This document shows, in pieces, positions 51,268 to 59,113 of a stretch of DNA of 64,000 nucleotides. The DNA is taken from positions 1 to 64,000 of the forward strand of contig NZ_JXTG01000011.1 in the NCBI RefSeq assembly GCF_000833605.1, given 5' to 3'. The notes under the pieces are model-generated. The model ran no database searches. It worked only from the letters and a program-made list of their open reading frames with translations, and was not told where the DNA came from. Within the stretch, counting starts at the first letter, position 1, and each line of letters starts with the position of its first letter. Origin of the DNA: Anoxybacillus ayderensis. GTDB taxonomy: Bacteria > Bacillota > Bacilli > Bacillales > Anoxybacillaceae. A program made the translations under genes and the position numbers.

Positions 51268-52064
51268 ATCATACGGTGAACCGCGAATTAAAAAACTATA
51301 CAAGTTTTCGGCAAACGGTACAACAAACATTCACAATGGCGTATCGAAGTTTATTAAAGGTGCGGCGTACGCCAGAGCAATTATTTGACGTTACGTTCCA
51401 ACCAATCATTTTCACGTTAATGTTTACGTACATTTTTGGCGGAGCGATCGCTGGAAATGTGCATAACTACTTGCCAATGATTATCCCAGGCATCCTTGTG
51501 CAGACGTTAATTGGGGCTTCTGTCGCCTCCGGTGTCCAACTTCGCGATGATATGGACAAAGGCGTTTTCGATCGATTTAAGTCTTTGCCAATTGCTCGCA
51601 TTGCACCGTTGGCAGGAGCTTTATTAGCTGATACGGTTCGCTACACGATCGCTACCGTGCTCACTTTTGCGATGGGGTTTCTCATTGGTTATCGCCCAGA
51701 AGGAGGAGTTACGAGCGTTGCGTTCGCTGCTGTTTTTGCCATCGGATGCGCATGGGCTGTTAGCTGGATTTTCGCTTTTTTTGGCGTCACCGCGCGCAAC
51801 GCGGCGAGCGTACAAGGAATTTCTATGCTAGCGTTGTTTCCGCTCATGTTTCTTTCGAATGCGTTCGTGCCGGTAAAGACAATGCCCGATTGGCTGCAAT
51901 GGTTTGCGAACATCAATCCGATTTCCCACATGATTACAGCTGTTCGCGAGTTGACGAATCACGGAACGATTGGTTCGGACTTTGCAATTTCGCTTCTTGG
52001 AGCTGCAGTCATTGTCGCCATCTTTGCACCTATTACGGTACGCGTCTATATGAGCCGAGCATAA
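51264..52064 (+). CDS. ABC-2 type exporter permease (DrrB-type)
   Basis: 266 residues with six membrane helices, partner of the ATPase at 50296. Typical ABC-2 features are QPIIFTLMFTYIFGGAIAGN (about 47-66), ASGVQLRDDMDKGVFDRFKS, PIARIAPLAGALLADTVRYT and FLSNAFVPVKTMPDWLQWFA near residue 200. The exporter probably removes a hydrophobic drug or lipid. A strong terminator follows, and a two-component system is encoded next, which may sense the exported compound. Confidence 0.92.
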   Translation: MNHTVNRELKNYTSFRQTVQQTFTMAYRSLLKVRRTPEQLFDVTFQPIIFTLMFTYIFGGAIAGNVHNYLPMIIPGILVQTLIGASVASGVQLRDDMDKGVFDRFKSLPIARIAPLAGALLADTVRYTIATVLTFAMGFLIGYRPEGGVTSVAFAAVFAIGCAWAVSWIFAFFGVTARNAASVQGISMLALFPLMFLSNAFVPVKTMPDWLQWFANINPISHMITAVRELTNHGTIGSDFAISLLGAAVIVAIFAPITVRVYMSRA

Positions 52065-52104
52065 ATATCGTGCCCGTGCCCGAAACGGTGCACGATATTT
52101 TTCG
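52062..52104 (+). terminator. Terminator after the ABC exporter
   Basis: AAATATCGTGC, a loop and GCACGATATTTTT start at the permease stop codon; 11-bp stem plus T-run. Confidence 0.85.
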
Positions 52105-52178
52105 ATACAAGATTCGAATGCGATAGATGACAAAATGCGCTACAATGAAGATATATTTGGAAAAGAAAGGGGATAAGA

Positions 52179-52850
52179 ATGCCACAAGTGTTAATTGTCG
52201 ATGATGACGCACATATTCGCGAGCTTGTCGGGCATTTTTTAAGCCTTGAAGGGTTTGAGATACACGAAGCAACGACTGGCAAAGAAGCATTAGTGGTGCT
52301 GGAAGAGGCCAAAGTTGACTTAGTCGTATTGGACATTATGATGCCCGAAATGGACGGATGGGAACTATGCCGTGAACTTCGCCAATATGACGATGTGCCA
52401 ATTTTAATGTTGACGGCCAAAGGAGAAACGGCGCAAAAAGTGAAAGGATTTGCATTAGGGGCAGATGACTATCTTGTCAAACCGTTTGATCCGCTTGAGC
52501 TTGTTGCCAGAGTCAAAGCGCTGCTCAAACGATACCGAATCGCTGCGTCGCAAACAGTACAAATTTGGGATTTATTGTTGAATCGCCAGACGTACGAATG
52601 CCGATTAGGAGGCGAAGAGATTGCTTTGCCACCTAAAGAATTTGAGCTACTTTTTACGCTAGCTAGCTATCCTGGAAAAACGTTTACTCGTGATGAACTC
52701 ATTGAACAAATTTGGGGCTATGATTACGAAGGGGACGAACGAACGGTCGATGTGCACATTAAGCGGTTGCGCGAGCGGTTTGCCGATTGTCATGTGTTTA
52801 TCATTCGGACGATTCGCGGGCTCGGCTATCGGTTGGAGGTATGCAAATGA
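52179..52850 (+). CDS. OmpR-family response regulator
   Basis: 223 residues, MPQVLIVDDDAHIRELVGHF, behind AAAGGGGATAAGA. The receiver has DDD, the phosphorylation Asp in LVVLDIMMPEMDGWELC (about residue 52) and DDYLVKPFDPLELVARV. The winged helix is EIALPPKEFELLFTLASYPG, then DERTVDVHIKRLRERF (about 145-195). It overlaps the kinase start by 4 bases (ATGA), so the pair is translated together. It is encoded just downstream of the DrrAB-type exporter. Confidence 0.93.
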   Translation: MPQVLIVDDDAHIRELVGHFLSLEGFEIHEATTGKEALVVLEEAKVDLVVLDIMMPEMDGWELCRELRQYDDVPILMLTAKGETAQKVKGFALGADDYLVKPFDPLELVARVKALLKRYRIAASQTVQIWDLLLNRQTYECRLGGEEIALPPKEFELLFTLASYPGKTFTRDELIEQIWGYDYEGDERTVDVHIKRLRERFADCHVFIIRTIRGLGYRLEVCK

Positions 52851-53896
52851 AGCGGCTTTCGTTTGTGCTTAAGTCGGCGTTGACAGTCATTGCGGTGATG
52901 GCGATGATTAGTCTCTTTTGGACTGCCGCCTACTTTATTACAGAAGCGATGTATGCCCGATTTGCCTGGCAGCCGCAGCCGTTAGTTCGGCAAATCATCA
53001 CATCCATCTCGGGCTTTTTTTTATTTGGCATTAGTATGAGCATTGTCGGACCTTTCATAAGAAAGCGGGAACGCGTGTTTTGGAAACACTTGATGGATGC
53101 GATCAATCGAATCGCGAAAGGAGATTTTCACGTAAACATCCGTGCGGACTGGGGCGAACGGAATCACCCATTTACAGAACTAGTCGAAGGGCTGAACGAT
53201 ATGGCGGCAAATTTGCGAGCGATGGAAGAAATGCGGCAAGAATTTATCTCAAATGTTTCGCACGAAATTGGTTCGCCGCTTACTTCGATTCGTGGGTTTG
53301 CTCGGGCGTTAAAAAACGAAAATTTGCCTTACGAACAGCGAATGCATTATCTCGACATTATTGAAACGGAGTGCATCCGGCTTTCAAAGTTGAGCGATAA
53401 TTTGTTGCGCTTGGCGATGTTAGACTCCGAGCGATACCCATTCCAACCGATCTCCTATCGCCTAGACACACAATTACAATCGCTCATTCTCCATTGTGAG
53501 CCGCAGTGGATCGAAAAAGAAATAGAGATGTGTGTAACGCTTGAGAAAGTAGTTATTACTGCAGATGAAGATTTGCTGAGCCAGGTGTGGTTGAACTTAC
53601 TTCATAATGCGATAAAGTTTACGCCAAACGGTGGAACGATTACGGTTCAGCTTCAGCAACAAGACAACAACGCCATTGTTACCGTTTCAGACAATGGATC
53701 AGGCATTGCCGAGGAAGATCAGCCACGTATTTTTGAACGCTTTTATAAAGCGGATAAATCGCGTAACCGTGCCGCTGGCGGTAGTGGGCTAGGGCTAGCC
53801 ATTGCAGACAAGATTGTAAAGATGCACCAAGGAAAAATTTCTGTCCGCAGCCAATTAGGACAAGGGACGGAATTTATTGTTCAGTTGCCACTTTAG
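52847..53896 (+). CDS. Sensor histidine kinase
   Basis: 349 residues from the ATG at 52847 (MKRLSFVLKSALTVIAVMAM), behind GGTTGGAGGTATGCAA. Two membrane helices (about 10-30 and 47-68) surround a very short external loop of about 15 residues, as in intramembrane-sensing kinases. A HAMP-like linker follows (MDAINRIAKGDFHVNIRADW), then the H-box FISNVSHEIGSPLTSIRGFA (His at about 140), N-box LLHNAIKFTPNGG, DNGSGIAEEDQPRIFERFYK and G-box GGSGLGLAIADKIVKMHQG. The short sensor loop suggests signalling through membrane or transporter state. Confidence 0.92.
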   Translation: MKRLSFVLKSALTVIAVMAMISLFWTAAYFITEAMYARFAWQPQPLVRQIITSISGFFLFGISMSIVGPFIRKRERVFWKHLMDAINRIAKGDFHVNIRADWGERNHPFTELVEGLNDMAANLRAMEEMRQEFISNVSHEIGSPLTSIRGFARALKNENLPYEQRMHYLDIIETECIRLSKLSDNLLRLAMLDSERYPFQPISYRLDTQLQSLILHCEPQWIEKEIEMCVTLEKVVITADEDLLSQVWLNLLHNAIKFTPNGGTITVQLQQQDNNAIVTVSDNGSGIAEEDQPRIFERFYKADKSRNRAAGGSGLGLAIADKIVKMHQGKISVRSQLGQGTEFIVQLPL

Positions 53897-53934
53897 TTTA
53901 GGGTTAAGAGATATTTTGCATTGTTTTAGTTTAA

Positions 53935-53968
53935 AGACAGCGACCGCATCACTCGCTGTCTTTTTGTA
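53935..53968 (+). terminator. Terminator after the histidine kinase
   Basis: AAAGACAGCGA, a loop and TCGCTGTCTTTTTG, about 40 bases after the stop. Confidence 0.85.
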
Positions 53969-53997
53969 TACTTAAAAGATAAAAAGTTTCGATTGGC

Positions 53998-54027
53998 TGC
54001 AACATTTTTATTTGTTCAGTTGTATAT
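53998..54027 (+). promoter_or_regulatory. ECF-type promoter candidate, possibly autoregulated
   Basis: TGCAACATTTTT begins at 53998 and GTATAT lies at 54022-54027, 18 bases after the AAC. An AAC-containing -35 box followed by a T-rich stretch is typical of ECF sigma promoters in Bacillus; it lies 23 bases before the sigma gene. Confidence 0.4.
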
Positions 54028-54049
54028 GAAGTGAAAGGAGGTCGTTTCT

Positions 54050-54535
54050 TTGTGCACAAAAGAACAAATCCAGCGTGCTATGGATGAATATGGGAATATG
54101 GTGTTACGCCTCGCGTATACGTACATGAGAAATGAACACGATGCAGAAGATGTCTTTCAAGATGTGTTTATTAAGCTATATGAGCATATGGATCGGATAC
54201 AAAGTGAAGAGCATATGAAGGCGTGGCTTATTCGCGTTACTGCAAATGTATGTAAAAACAAATTAAAATGGTTTGCGTATCGAAAGGTCGATGCATATGA
54301 AGAATGGTTGCATTCTTCTGATGTTGATGCCAACGATTACTTCGAAGTCATGTCAGCAGTCACATCGCTTCCGACAAAATATCGAGAAGTCGTCCATTTA
54401 TTTTACTATGAAGGGTATCAGACGAAGGAAATTGCCGAGTTGTTGAAAAAGCGGGAAAGTACGGTTCGTTCGCTGTTAGCACGTGCGAGGGAAATGTTAA
54501 AAAACAAACTGAAAGGGGAGTATGATTTTGCGTGA
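54050..54535 (+). CDS. ECF-type RNA polymerase sigma factor
   Basis: 161 residues from the TTG at 54050 (LCTKEQIQRAMDEYGNMVLR), with AAAGGAGGTCG upstream. Region 2 is YTYMRNEHDAEDVFQDVFIK (about 22-42) and region 4 is LPTKYREVVHLFYYEGYQTK, then EIAELLKKRESTVRSLLARA (about 105-150). It overlaps the next gene by 14 bases. Group IV sigma factors direct stress genes and are held by a membrane anti-sigma encoded next door, which fits the downstream gene. Confidence 0.92.
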   Translation: MCTKEQIQRAMDEYGNMVLRLAYTYMRNEHDAEDVFQDVFIKLYEHMDRIQSEEHMKAWLIRVTANVCKNKLKWFAYRKVDAYEEWLHSSDVDANDYFEVMSAVTSLPTKYREVVHLFYYEGYQTKEIAELLKKRESTVRSLLARAREMLKNKLKGEYDFA

Positions 54536-55691
54536 GCGATATAAAAAAGAGATGGAACACATTGTCGTGACGGAAGAATTGAAAAATAAAGTCATTGAAC
54601 GAATTGAAGAAAGAGAAAAACAACAGAAGCGAAAGTCGCTTCGACCAGCTTATGTGACTTTAGTTGCTGCGAGTGTATTATTGGCTGTTAGCTTGTATCC
54701 GACAAAACCTGCTAAAGAAAAAACGACAGAAGAAGCGGAAATGATGATGGAACATGGGCAAGGGGAAGATATGATGAAAACGGAAGTTAATGATTCGTAT
54801 GTAACTATTCATGATGTCACATATGATTCAAACAAACAAAAGCTCCAGTTCTCTGTGACGAATAAAAGCGATGGTGTCATTTCGTTCGGGTATGCATATA
54901 CAATTGAGCGATACGATGACAAAAAACAGACATGGTTACCGACAACGTTAACGAATGATATCGCAGTCATTGAAGTTTTAGCATTAGTTGAAAAAGGACA
55001 AACGGTGAAGGATGTTATTGATTTTTCATTGTTAAATGGACCGTTAGCAAATGGAAAATATCGCACCGTGCGTACGTATTATGCGGATACAGCTCACTTC
55101 ATCGGTTATATTGAATTTGATGTTGTCGATCAAAAGCTGATGAACTTTCAAACGTATATGGAAGCAAAACCGATTGAGACGAGCGAAATGAAAGATGTGA
55201 AAATAGCATGTGAAAAAGATCGCCACTTTTCTGTTTATAGTAGCTATAACGGACTTGTTTTAACGAGAACGAACCGCCAAGGGTTGCATATATATCCGAT
55301 GTATGAAGGAAAAGAACAAGTAAATTTTTCAATGGAAGCAAGTGAAGGAAAGTTATTTACGGATAAAATGGCTGATGATGCGTTCACGATTTATGAAGCG
55401 GAGCAACCTGTATCTTCTGATGAACAAATGATCGCTGAATCAATGTCACCTGATAGCGGACAGATCGAAGGCATCGAAGGATATGAAGGACCAAAAGTTT
55501 TATTTTTAAATGGAGAACGAGCTAATGTTGAGCCATCGATCATTTATTGGGAACCGAATGAAGCAAGTAAAAAAGAGGAAGTTAAAGTGAAAGTGACTGT
55601 GATGAATGCCCGAACAAACGAACAAATAAATGTATTTTATGTCGTCATCGTTCGAAAAGGAGACGAATATGTATTAAGTCATATTGAGTAA
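54522..55691 (+). CDS. Membrane protein encoded with ECF sigma, probable anti-sigma (DUF4179-like)
   Basis: About 389 residues, starting at ATG 54522 or, more likely by ribosome-site spacing, TTG 54528 (LRERYKKEMEHIVV). A 40-residue cytoplasmic helix (VTEELKNKVIERIEEREKQQ) precedes one membrane helix (LRPAYVTLVAASVLLAVSLY, about 41-60). The external part has a beta-rich domain, VTIHDVTYDSNKQKLQFSVT, and ends VFYVVIVRKGDEYVLSHIE. This is the architecture of DUF4179/DUF5643 anti-sigma factors of Bacillaceae. It lacks the zinc-binding HxxxCxxC motif of ZAS-type anti-sigmas. Role inferred from layout. Confidence 0.75.
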   Translation: MILRERYKKEMEHIVVTEELKNKVIERIEEREKQQKRKSLRPAYVTLVAASVLLAVSLYPTKPAKEKTTEEAEMMMEHGQGEDMMKTEVNDSYVTIHDVTYDSNKQKLQFSVTNKSDGVISFGYAYTIERYDDKKQTWLPTTLTNDIAVIEVLALVEKGQTVKDVIDFSLLNGPLANGKYRTVRTYYADTAHFIGYIEFDVVDQKLMNFQTYMEAKPIETSEMKDVKIACEKDRHFSVYSSYNGLVLTRTNRQGLHIYPMYEGKEQVNFSMEASEGKLFTDKMADDAFTIYEAEQPVSSDEQMIAESMSPDSGQIEGIEGYEGPKVLFLNGERANVEPSIIYWEPNEASKKEEVKVKVTVMNARTNEQINVFYVVIVRKGDEYVLSHIE

Positions 55692-55710
55692 ACGAGGGGA
55701 GTTCCCTCGT

Positions 55711-56157
55711 TTATTTTGTTAAAATGAAACGAATGCTAGAAATAGCTGCTTCATGCTCGAGTGAGCGATGCGAAAGAAGAGTTAAAAGTTTTTCATGGCT
55801 GTCAATTTTCGTTTCTAGTTTTTTGATGATTTCATTTGTTTCAAGCACGGCTTGTTGGACAAGCGTGAAGTCTTGCTTCGTCGCCATGTTAGCTTTGACT
55901 TCTTGAAGTTCTTGTTTTGTTGCCATGTTAGCTTTGACTTCTTGAAGTTCTTGTTTTGTTGCCATGTTAGCTTTGACTTCTTGAAGTTCTTGTTTTGTTA
56001 TCATGTTAGCTTTGACTTTCTCAAGTTCTGCTTTGATTTCTGCAAGCTCTTGCTTCGTCGCCATGTTGGCTTTGATTTCTTCAAGTTCCTGCTTCGTTGT
56101 CATGTTAGCTTCCATTTTGTCAAGCTTGTCCAAAATTTGTCGCAACGTATGCTCCAT
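55711..56157 (-). CDS. Coiled-coil protein with 13-residue tandem repeats
   Basis: 148 residues, MEHTLRQILDKLDKMEANMT, behind CGAAAGGAGGTTCCCTC. Residues 15-100 are repeats of ANMATKQELQEVK and variants (EEIKANMATKQELAEIKAEL), seven or so in all, three of them identical at DNA level (55883-55999). The C-terminal helix is LVQQAVLETNEIIKKLETKI. It is soluble, without a signal peptide. It resembles the coiled-coil proteins at 6172 and 12030 in size, ribosome site and predicted structure, but not clearly in sequence. Function unknown. Confidence 0.75.
   Translation of the reverse strand: MEHTLRQILDKLDKMEANMTTKQELEEIKANMATKQELAEIKAELEKVKANMITKQELQEVKANMATKQELQEVKANMATKQELQEVKANMATKQDFTLVQQAVLETNEIIKKLETKIDSHEKLLTLLSHRSLEHEAAISSIRFILTK
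55883..55999 (-). repeat. 39-bp tandem repeat, three perfect copies
   Basis: Three identical adjacent 39-bp units (55883-55921, 55922-55960, 55961-55999) encode ANMATKQELQEVK; diverged units continue to about 56100. They are in frame, so slippage would change the coiled-coil length by 13 residues. Confidence 0.9.
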
Positions 56158-56377
56158 GAGGGAACCTCCTTTCGTTTAGAAGTGTAGAAAGGGAAACAGG
56201 TGACAGGCATGTACGGTGCTAGGAAGAGGTGTTTAGGATGTGTGGTGATGCGGATAAAGACTGTTTCCTGTATTTTATTATACACAATTGGTTCAAAGGG
56301 TGGAATATGCTCTTTGTTGTGATTTTGTTGCTAGATGGTGTATTGTATAAACAGACAAGATGGTGGGGGGACTGACG

Positions 56378-57445
56378 TTGACAGCATTATGGAAAGAGGC
56401 AAAACAATTTATCACTTTATGTTATACAGAGTTAGGAAAAAACGATGATGAAATATATGAGCGGTTACAACAAGTGAAGCGAGAAATTGAACAAACGGGA
56501 ACGTATGAACATACGTATGAAGAGCTTGAACATGGGGCGCGCATGGCATGGCGAAACAGCAATCGTTGTATCGGACGTTTATTTTGGCAAACGCTTCATG
56601 TGTTTGATGCACGTGCGATAGAGAGAGAAGAAGATATTGCGGAGCGTCTATTCCATCACATTGCTTTTGCGACAAACGAAGGGAAAATTCGTCCGACTAT
56701 TACTATTTTTCGTCCTGAACGTGTTCGCATTTGGAATCATCAGTTAATTCGTTATGCCGGTTATGAAACAGAGCATGGAATCATTGGAGATTCCTCATCC
56801 ATCTCGTTTACGAAAGCGTGTGAACAGTTAGGTTGGAGAGGTGAACGGACGCATTTTGACATTTTACCTCTCGTCATCCAAATAGATGGTCGCGACCCGA
56901 AGTTGTTTCCGATTCCAAAAGATATCGTACTTGAAGTGCCAATTGAACATCCGAAGTTTGCGTGGTTCCATGATTTGCAGTTAAAATGGTACGCTGTGCC
57001 GATTATTTCAGATATGTGTTTAGAGATCGGTGGTATACGGTATACAGCAGCTCCGTTTAACGGTTGGTATATGGGAACAGAAATCGGGGCGCGCAATTTC
57101 GCGGATGATTACCGATATAATATGCTTCCGAAAATTGCTTCATGCATGGGTCTTGATACATCGAGAAATAGCACACTATGGAAAGATCAAGCGCTTGTTG
57201 AATTAAATGTAGCTGTTTTATATTCGTATAAAAAAGCAGGAGTAAGCATTGTTGATCACCATACGGCAGCCCAGCAGTTTAAGCGATTTGAACAACACGA
57301 ACAAGAAGCAGGAAGGAAAGTAACAGGCAGTTGGACGTGGCTCATTCCTCCCCTTTCCCCAGCGACAACGCACATTTTTCACCAATATTATGATAATACA
57401 ATTGTAAAACCGAATTATTTTTATCAACAACGTCCTTATGAGTAA
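56378..57445 (+). CDS. nos: Bacterial nitric oxide synthase oxygenase
   Basis: 355 residues from the TTG at 56378 ([20 protein letters not shown]), preceded by GGTGGGGGGACTGACG. It makes NO and citrulline from arginine, using tetrahydrobiopterin or tetrahydrofolate and an external reductase. The heme-thiolate loop is [20 protein letters not shown] (Cys 64); the arginine-binding Glu lies in [20 protein letters not shown] (about 235); [20 protein letters not shown] is the pterin/C-terminal region. It has no reductase domain, as usual for Bacillus NOS (about 360 residues). Monocistronic, with its own terminator. Confidence 0.94.
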   Translation: MTALWKEAKQFITLCYTELGKNDDEIYERLQQVKREIEQTGTYEHTYEELEHGARMAWRNSNRCIGRLFWQTLHVFDARAIEREEDIAERLFHHIAFATNEGKIRPTITIFRPERVRIWNHQLIRYAGYETEHGIIGDSSSISFTKACEQLGWRGERTHFDILPLVIQIDGRDPKLFPIPKDIVLEVPIEHPKFAWFHDLQLKWYAVPIISDMCLEIGGIRYTAAPFNGWYMGTEIGARNFADDYRYNMLPKIASCMGLDTSRNSTLWKDQALVELNVAVLYSYKKAGVSIVDHHTAAQQFKRFEQHEQEAGRKVTGSWTWLIPPLSPATTHIFHQYYDNTIVKPNYFYQQRPYE

Positions 57446-57474
57446 CACCGCGTCAATGGCGTGGTGTTTTTTGC
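57445..57474 (+). terminator. Terminator of nos
   Basis: ACACCGCG, a loop and CGTGGTGTTTTTTG at the nos stop codon. Confidence 0.85.
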
Positions 57475-57564
57475 AGGAATATATTCCTAATTTTCAGAAT
57501 AATATTTACTATCTTCTTATTTTTTTGATATAGTTATAGAAAAAAGGAAAAGGGGGAGACATGA

Positions 57565-59046
57565 TTGGGTTTTATTGAGCAACTCAAGATGGAAGAAATG
57601 AGGAAGAAAAATTTTTTTCTGTTCCTCATTTATACGTTTAGTGCGTTAACAGGCTTGATTGGACTTATTTTGATTGGGGAGAAAGTAGAGAAGATTGCTA
57701 TTTATGGGGGAAGTCTTTTACTCAATGTACTCGTTTATATCGTGTTAAAAAAGATAAAAAAGCATGAGCACATATATCCATACTTTATTATTTTTATATT
57801 ATTTTCTGCGACGTTAGGCAGCTTGTTTACGACAGGCGGGAGTTTAGGGACAATCGCCTTGGCTTTTTGTTTAGCTGTGTTGTCGGTGTTACATTTGTAT
57901 CGCGTATTGTTTATGACAGGGATGTTGCTTGGAACAATTGTTTTAGTTGTCAGTGCACTTACTCCTTCACCGTTTCAGCAGGTGTTTCAAAAAACTGGGC
58001 ATACCGTTTTTATCGTTTATGTGATGATAGGCATCGCGCTTTCTGTTTTGTTGCATTTAAGTCGTAAGCAGTTTCATCAGCTTGTTGAGCATGTTGGACA
58101 GACGCATGAAGAAAAAGAAAAGCAAAGTGCAAGAAGGTATGAGCTTGAACAACAATTAAGACACATTATTGAAAATGTGGAACATATTCATCAAAAGGTG
58201 CTTCAAAATGTGCAAGCACAAGAAGAAATGAAAGAAGCGATTCGGCAAGCTGCGGTGGCAGGTCAAGCACAAAGTGAACAAGTCGTTGATATTCATGATG
58301 AAGTAGCGGAAGCGAAAACGATGAGTGAGCGAATTTACGAAACTTCTAAACAATTAAAGGAACATTCAGCACAATCAAGTGAAATGGCGCAGGCTGGTAT
58401 ACAAAAAATGCATCTTTTACTAACACATACAGCAAAGTTCCATGAGGCGATTCATGCGACGAGAACGACATTAAATGCATTAACGAGTAAAATTGCCAAT
58501 ACAAATGAGTTAACGAAACAAATTAAACAAATTACAAATCAAACGAATTTATTGGCATTAAATGCGACGATTGAAGCAGCGCGAGCAGGGGAATACGGGA
58601 AAGGATTTGCGGTCGTTGCAGAAGAAATTCGAAAGTTGGCTGTATTAACGGAAGAAACGACACAACAAATCGTTTGTAATTTGGCAGAAGTAAACGAAAG
58701 TAACAATGAGCTGTTAGAGCGGATGGATGAAACGAGTGAACAATTAACGAAAAATGAATCATTGACGGATGAAGTGAATGTATATTTTGAACGATTGTAT
58801 CAGTCGTTAACTTATTTGCAAGAACAACTTTCTCACTTTTTTATCATTAGCGAGAAGCTAGAGAAACAAGGAGAAAAAATGGATCGTTCCATTAGCGATT
58901 TTTCTGTTTTCATTCAACAATCGAGTGCAGCCCTCGAAGAAGTAAGTGCAACAGTAGAACACTTAAAAGATGCGAATGAAAAAATGGCGGCATATGTAAC
59001 AGAAACGGCTCATCGTGCCGCAACGATTCAACAACAAATAGTATAA
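57565..59046 (+). CDS. Methyl-accepting chemotaxis protein with multi-helix membrane domain
   Basis: 493 residues from the TTG at 57565 ([20 protein letters not shown]), behind AAAAGGGGGAGACA; the ATG four bases upstream is out of frame. The first 170 residues have about six membrane helices and no large external sensor domain, unlike classic receptors. The cytoplasmic part is a coiled coil with the MCP signalling tip [20 protein letters not shown] then [20 protein letters not shown] (about 325-365). A membrane-embedded input suggests sensing of energy state or a small gas. Encoded between nos and the globin-coupled HD-GYP gene. Confidence 0.88.
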   Translation: MGFIEQLKMEEMRKKNFFLFLIYTFSALTGLIGLILIGEKVEKIAIYGGSLLLNVLVYIVLKKIKKHEHIYPYFIIFILFSATLGSLFTTGGSLGTIALAFCLAVLSVLHLYRVLFMTGMLLGTIVLVVSALTPSPFQQVFQKTGHTVFIVYVMIGIALSVLLHLSRKQFHQLVEHVGQTHEEKEKQSARRYELEQQLRHIIENVEHIHQKVLQNVQAQEEMKEAIRQAAVAGQAQSEQVVDIHDEVAEAKTMSERIYETSKQLKEHSAQSSEMAQAGIQKMHLLLTHTAKFHEAIHATRTTLNALTSKIANTNELTKQIKQITNQTNLLALNATIEAARAGEYGKGFAVVAEEIRKLAVLTEETTQQIVCNLAEVNESNNELLERMDETSEQLTKNESLTDEVNVYFERLYQSLTYLQEQLSHFFIISEKLEKQGEKMDRSISDFSVFIQQSSAALEEVSATVEHLKDANEKMAAYVTETAHRAATIQQQIV

Positions 59047-59050
59047 AAAG

Positions 59051-59101
59051 GAAGAGCACCCCCGAATTTCACATGAAATATTTGGAGGTGCTTTTATTTT
59101 T
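59051..59101. terminator. Bidirectional terminator between MCP and HD-GYP genes
   Basis: GAGCACCCCC, a long loop that itself contains TTTCACATGAAA, and AGGTGCTTTTATTTTT. It sits between convergent genes. Confidence 0.75.
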
Positions 59102-59113
59102 GTTACATTACAT

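Noticed and set aside
55883-55999. Regular 39-bp repeats resembling a CRISPR array
   Set aside because: The units are adjacent without spacers, in frame, and encode a coiled coil; no cas genes are nearby.
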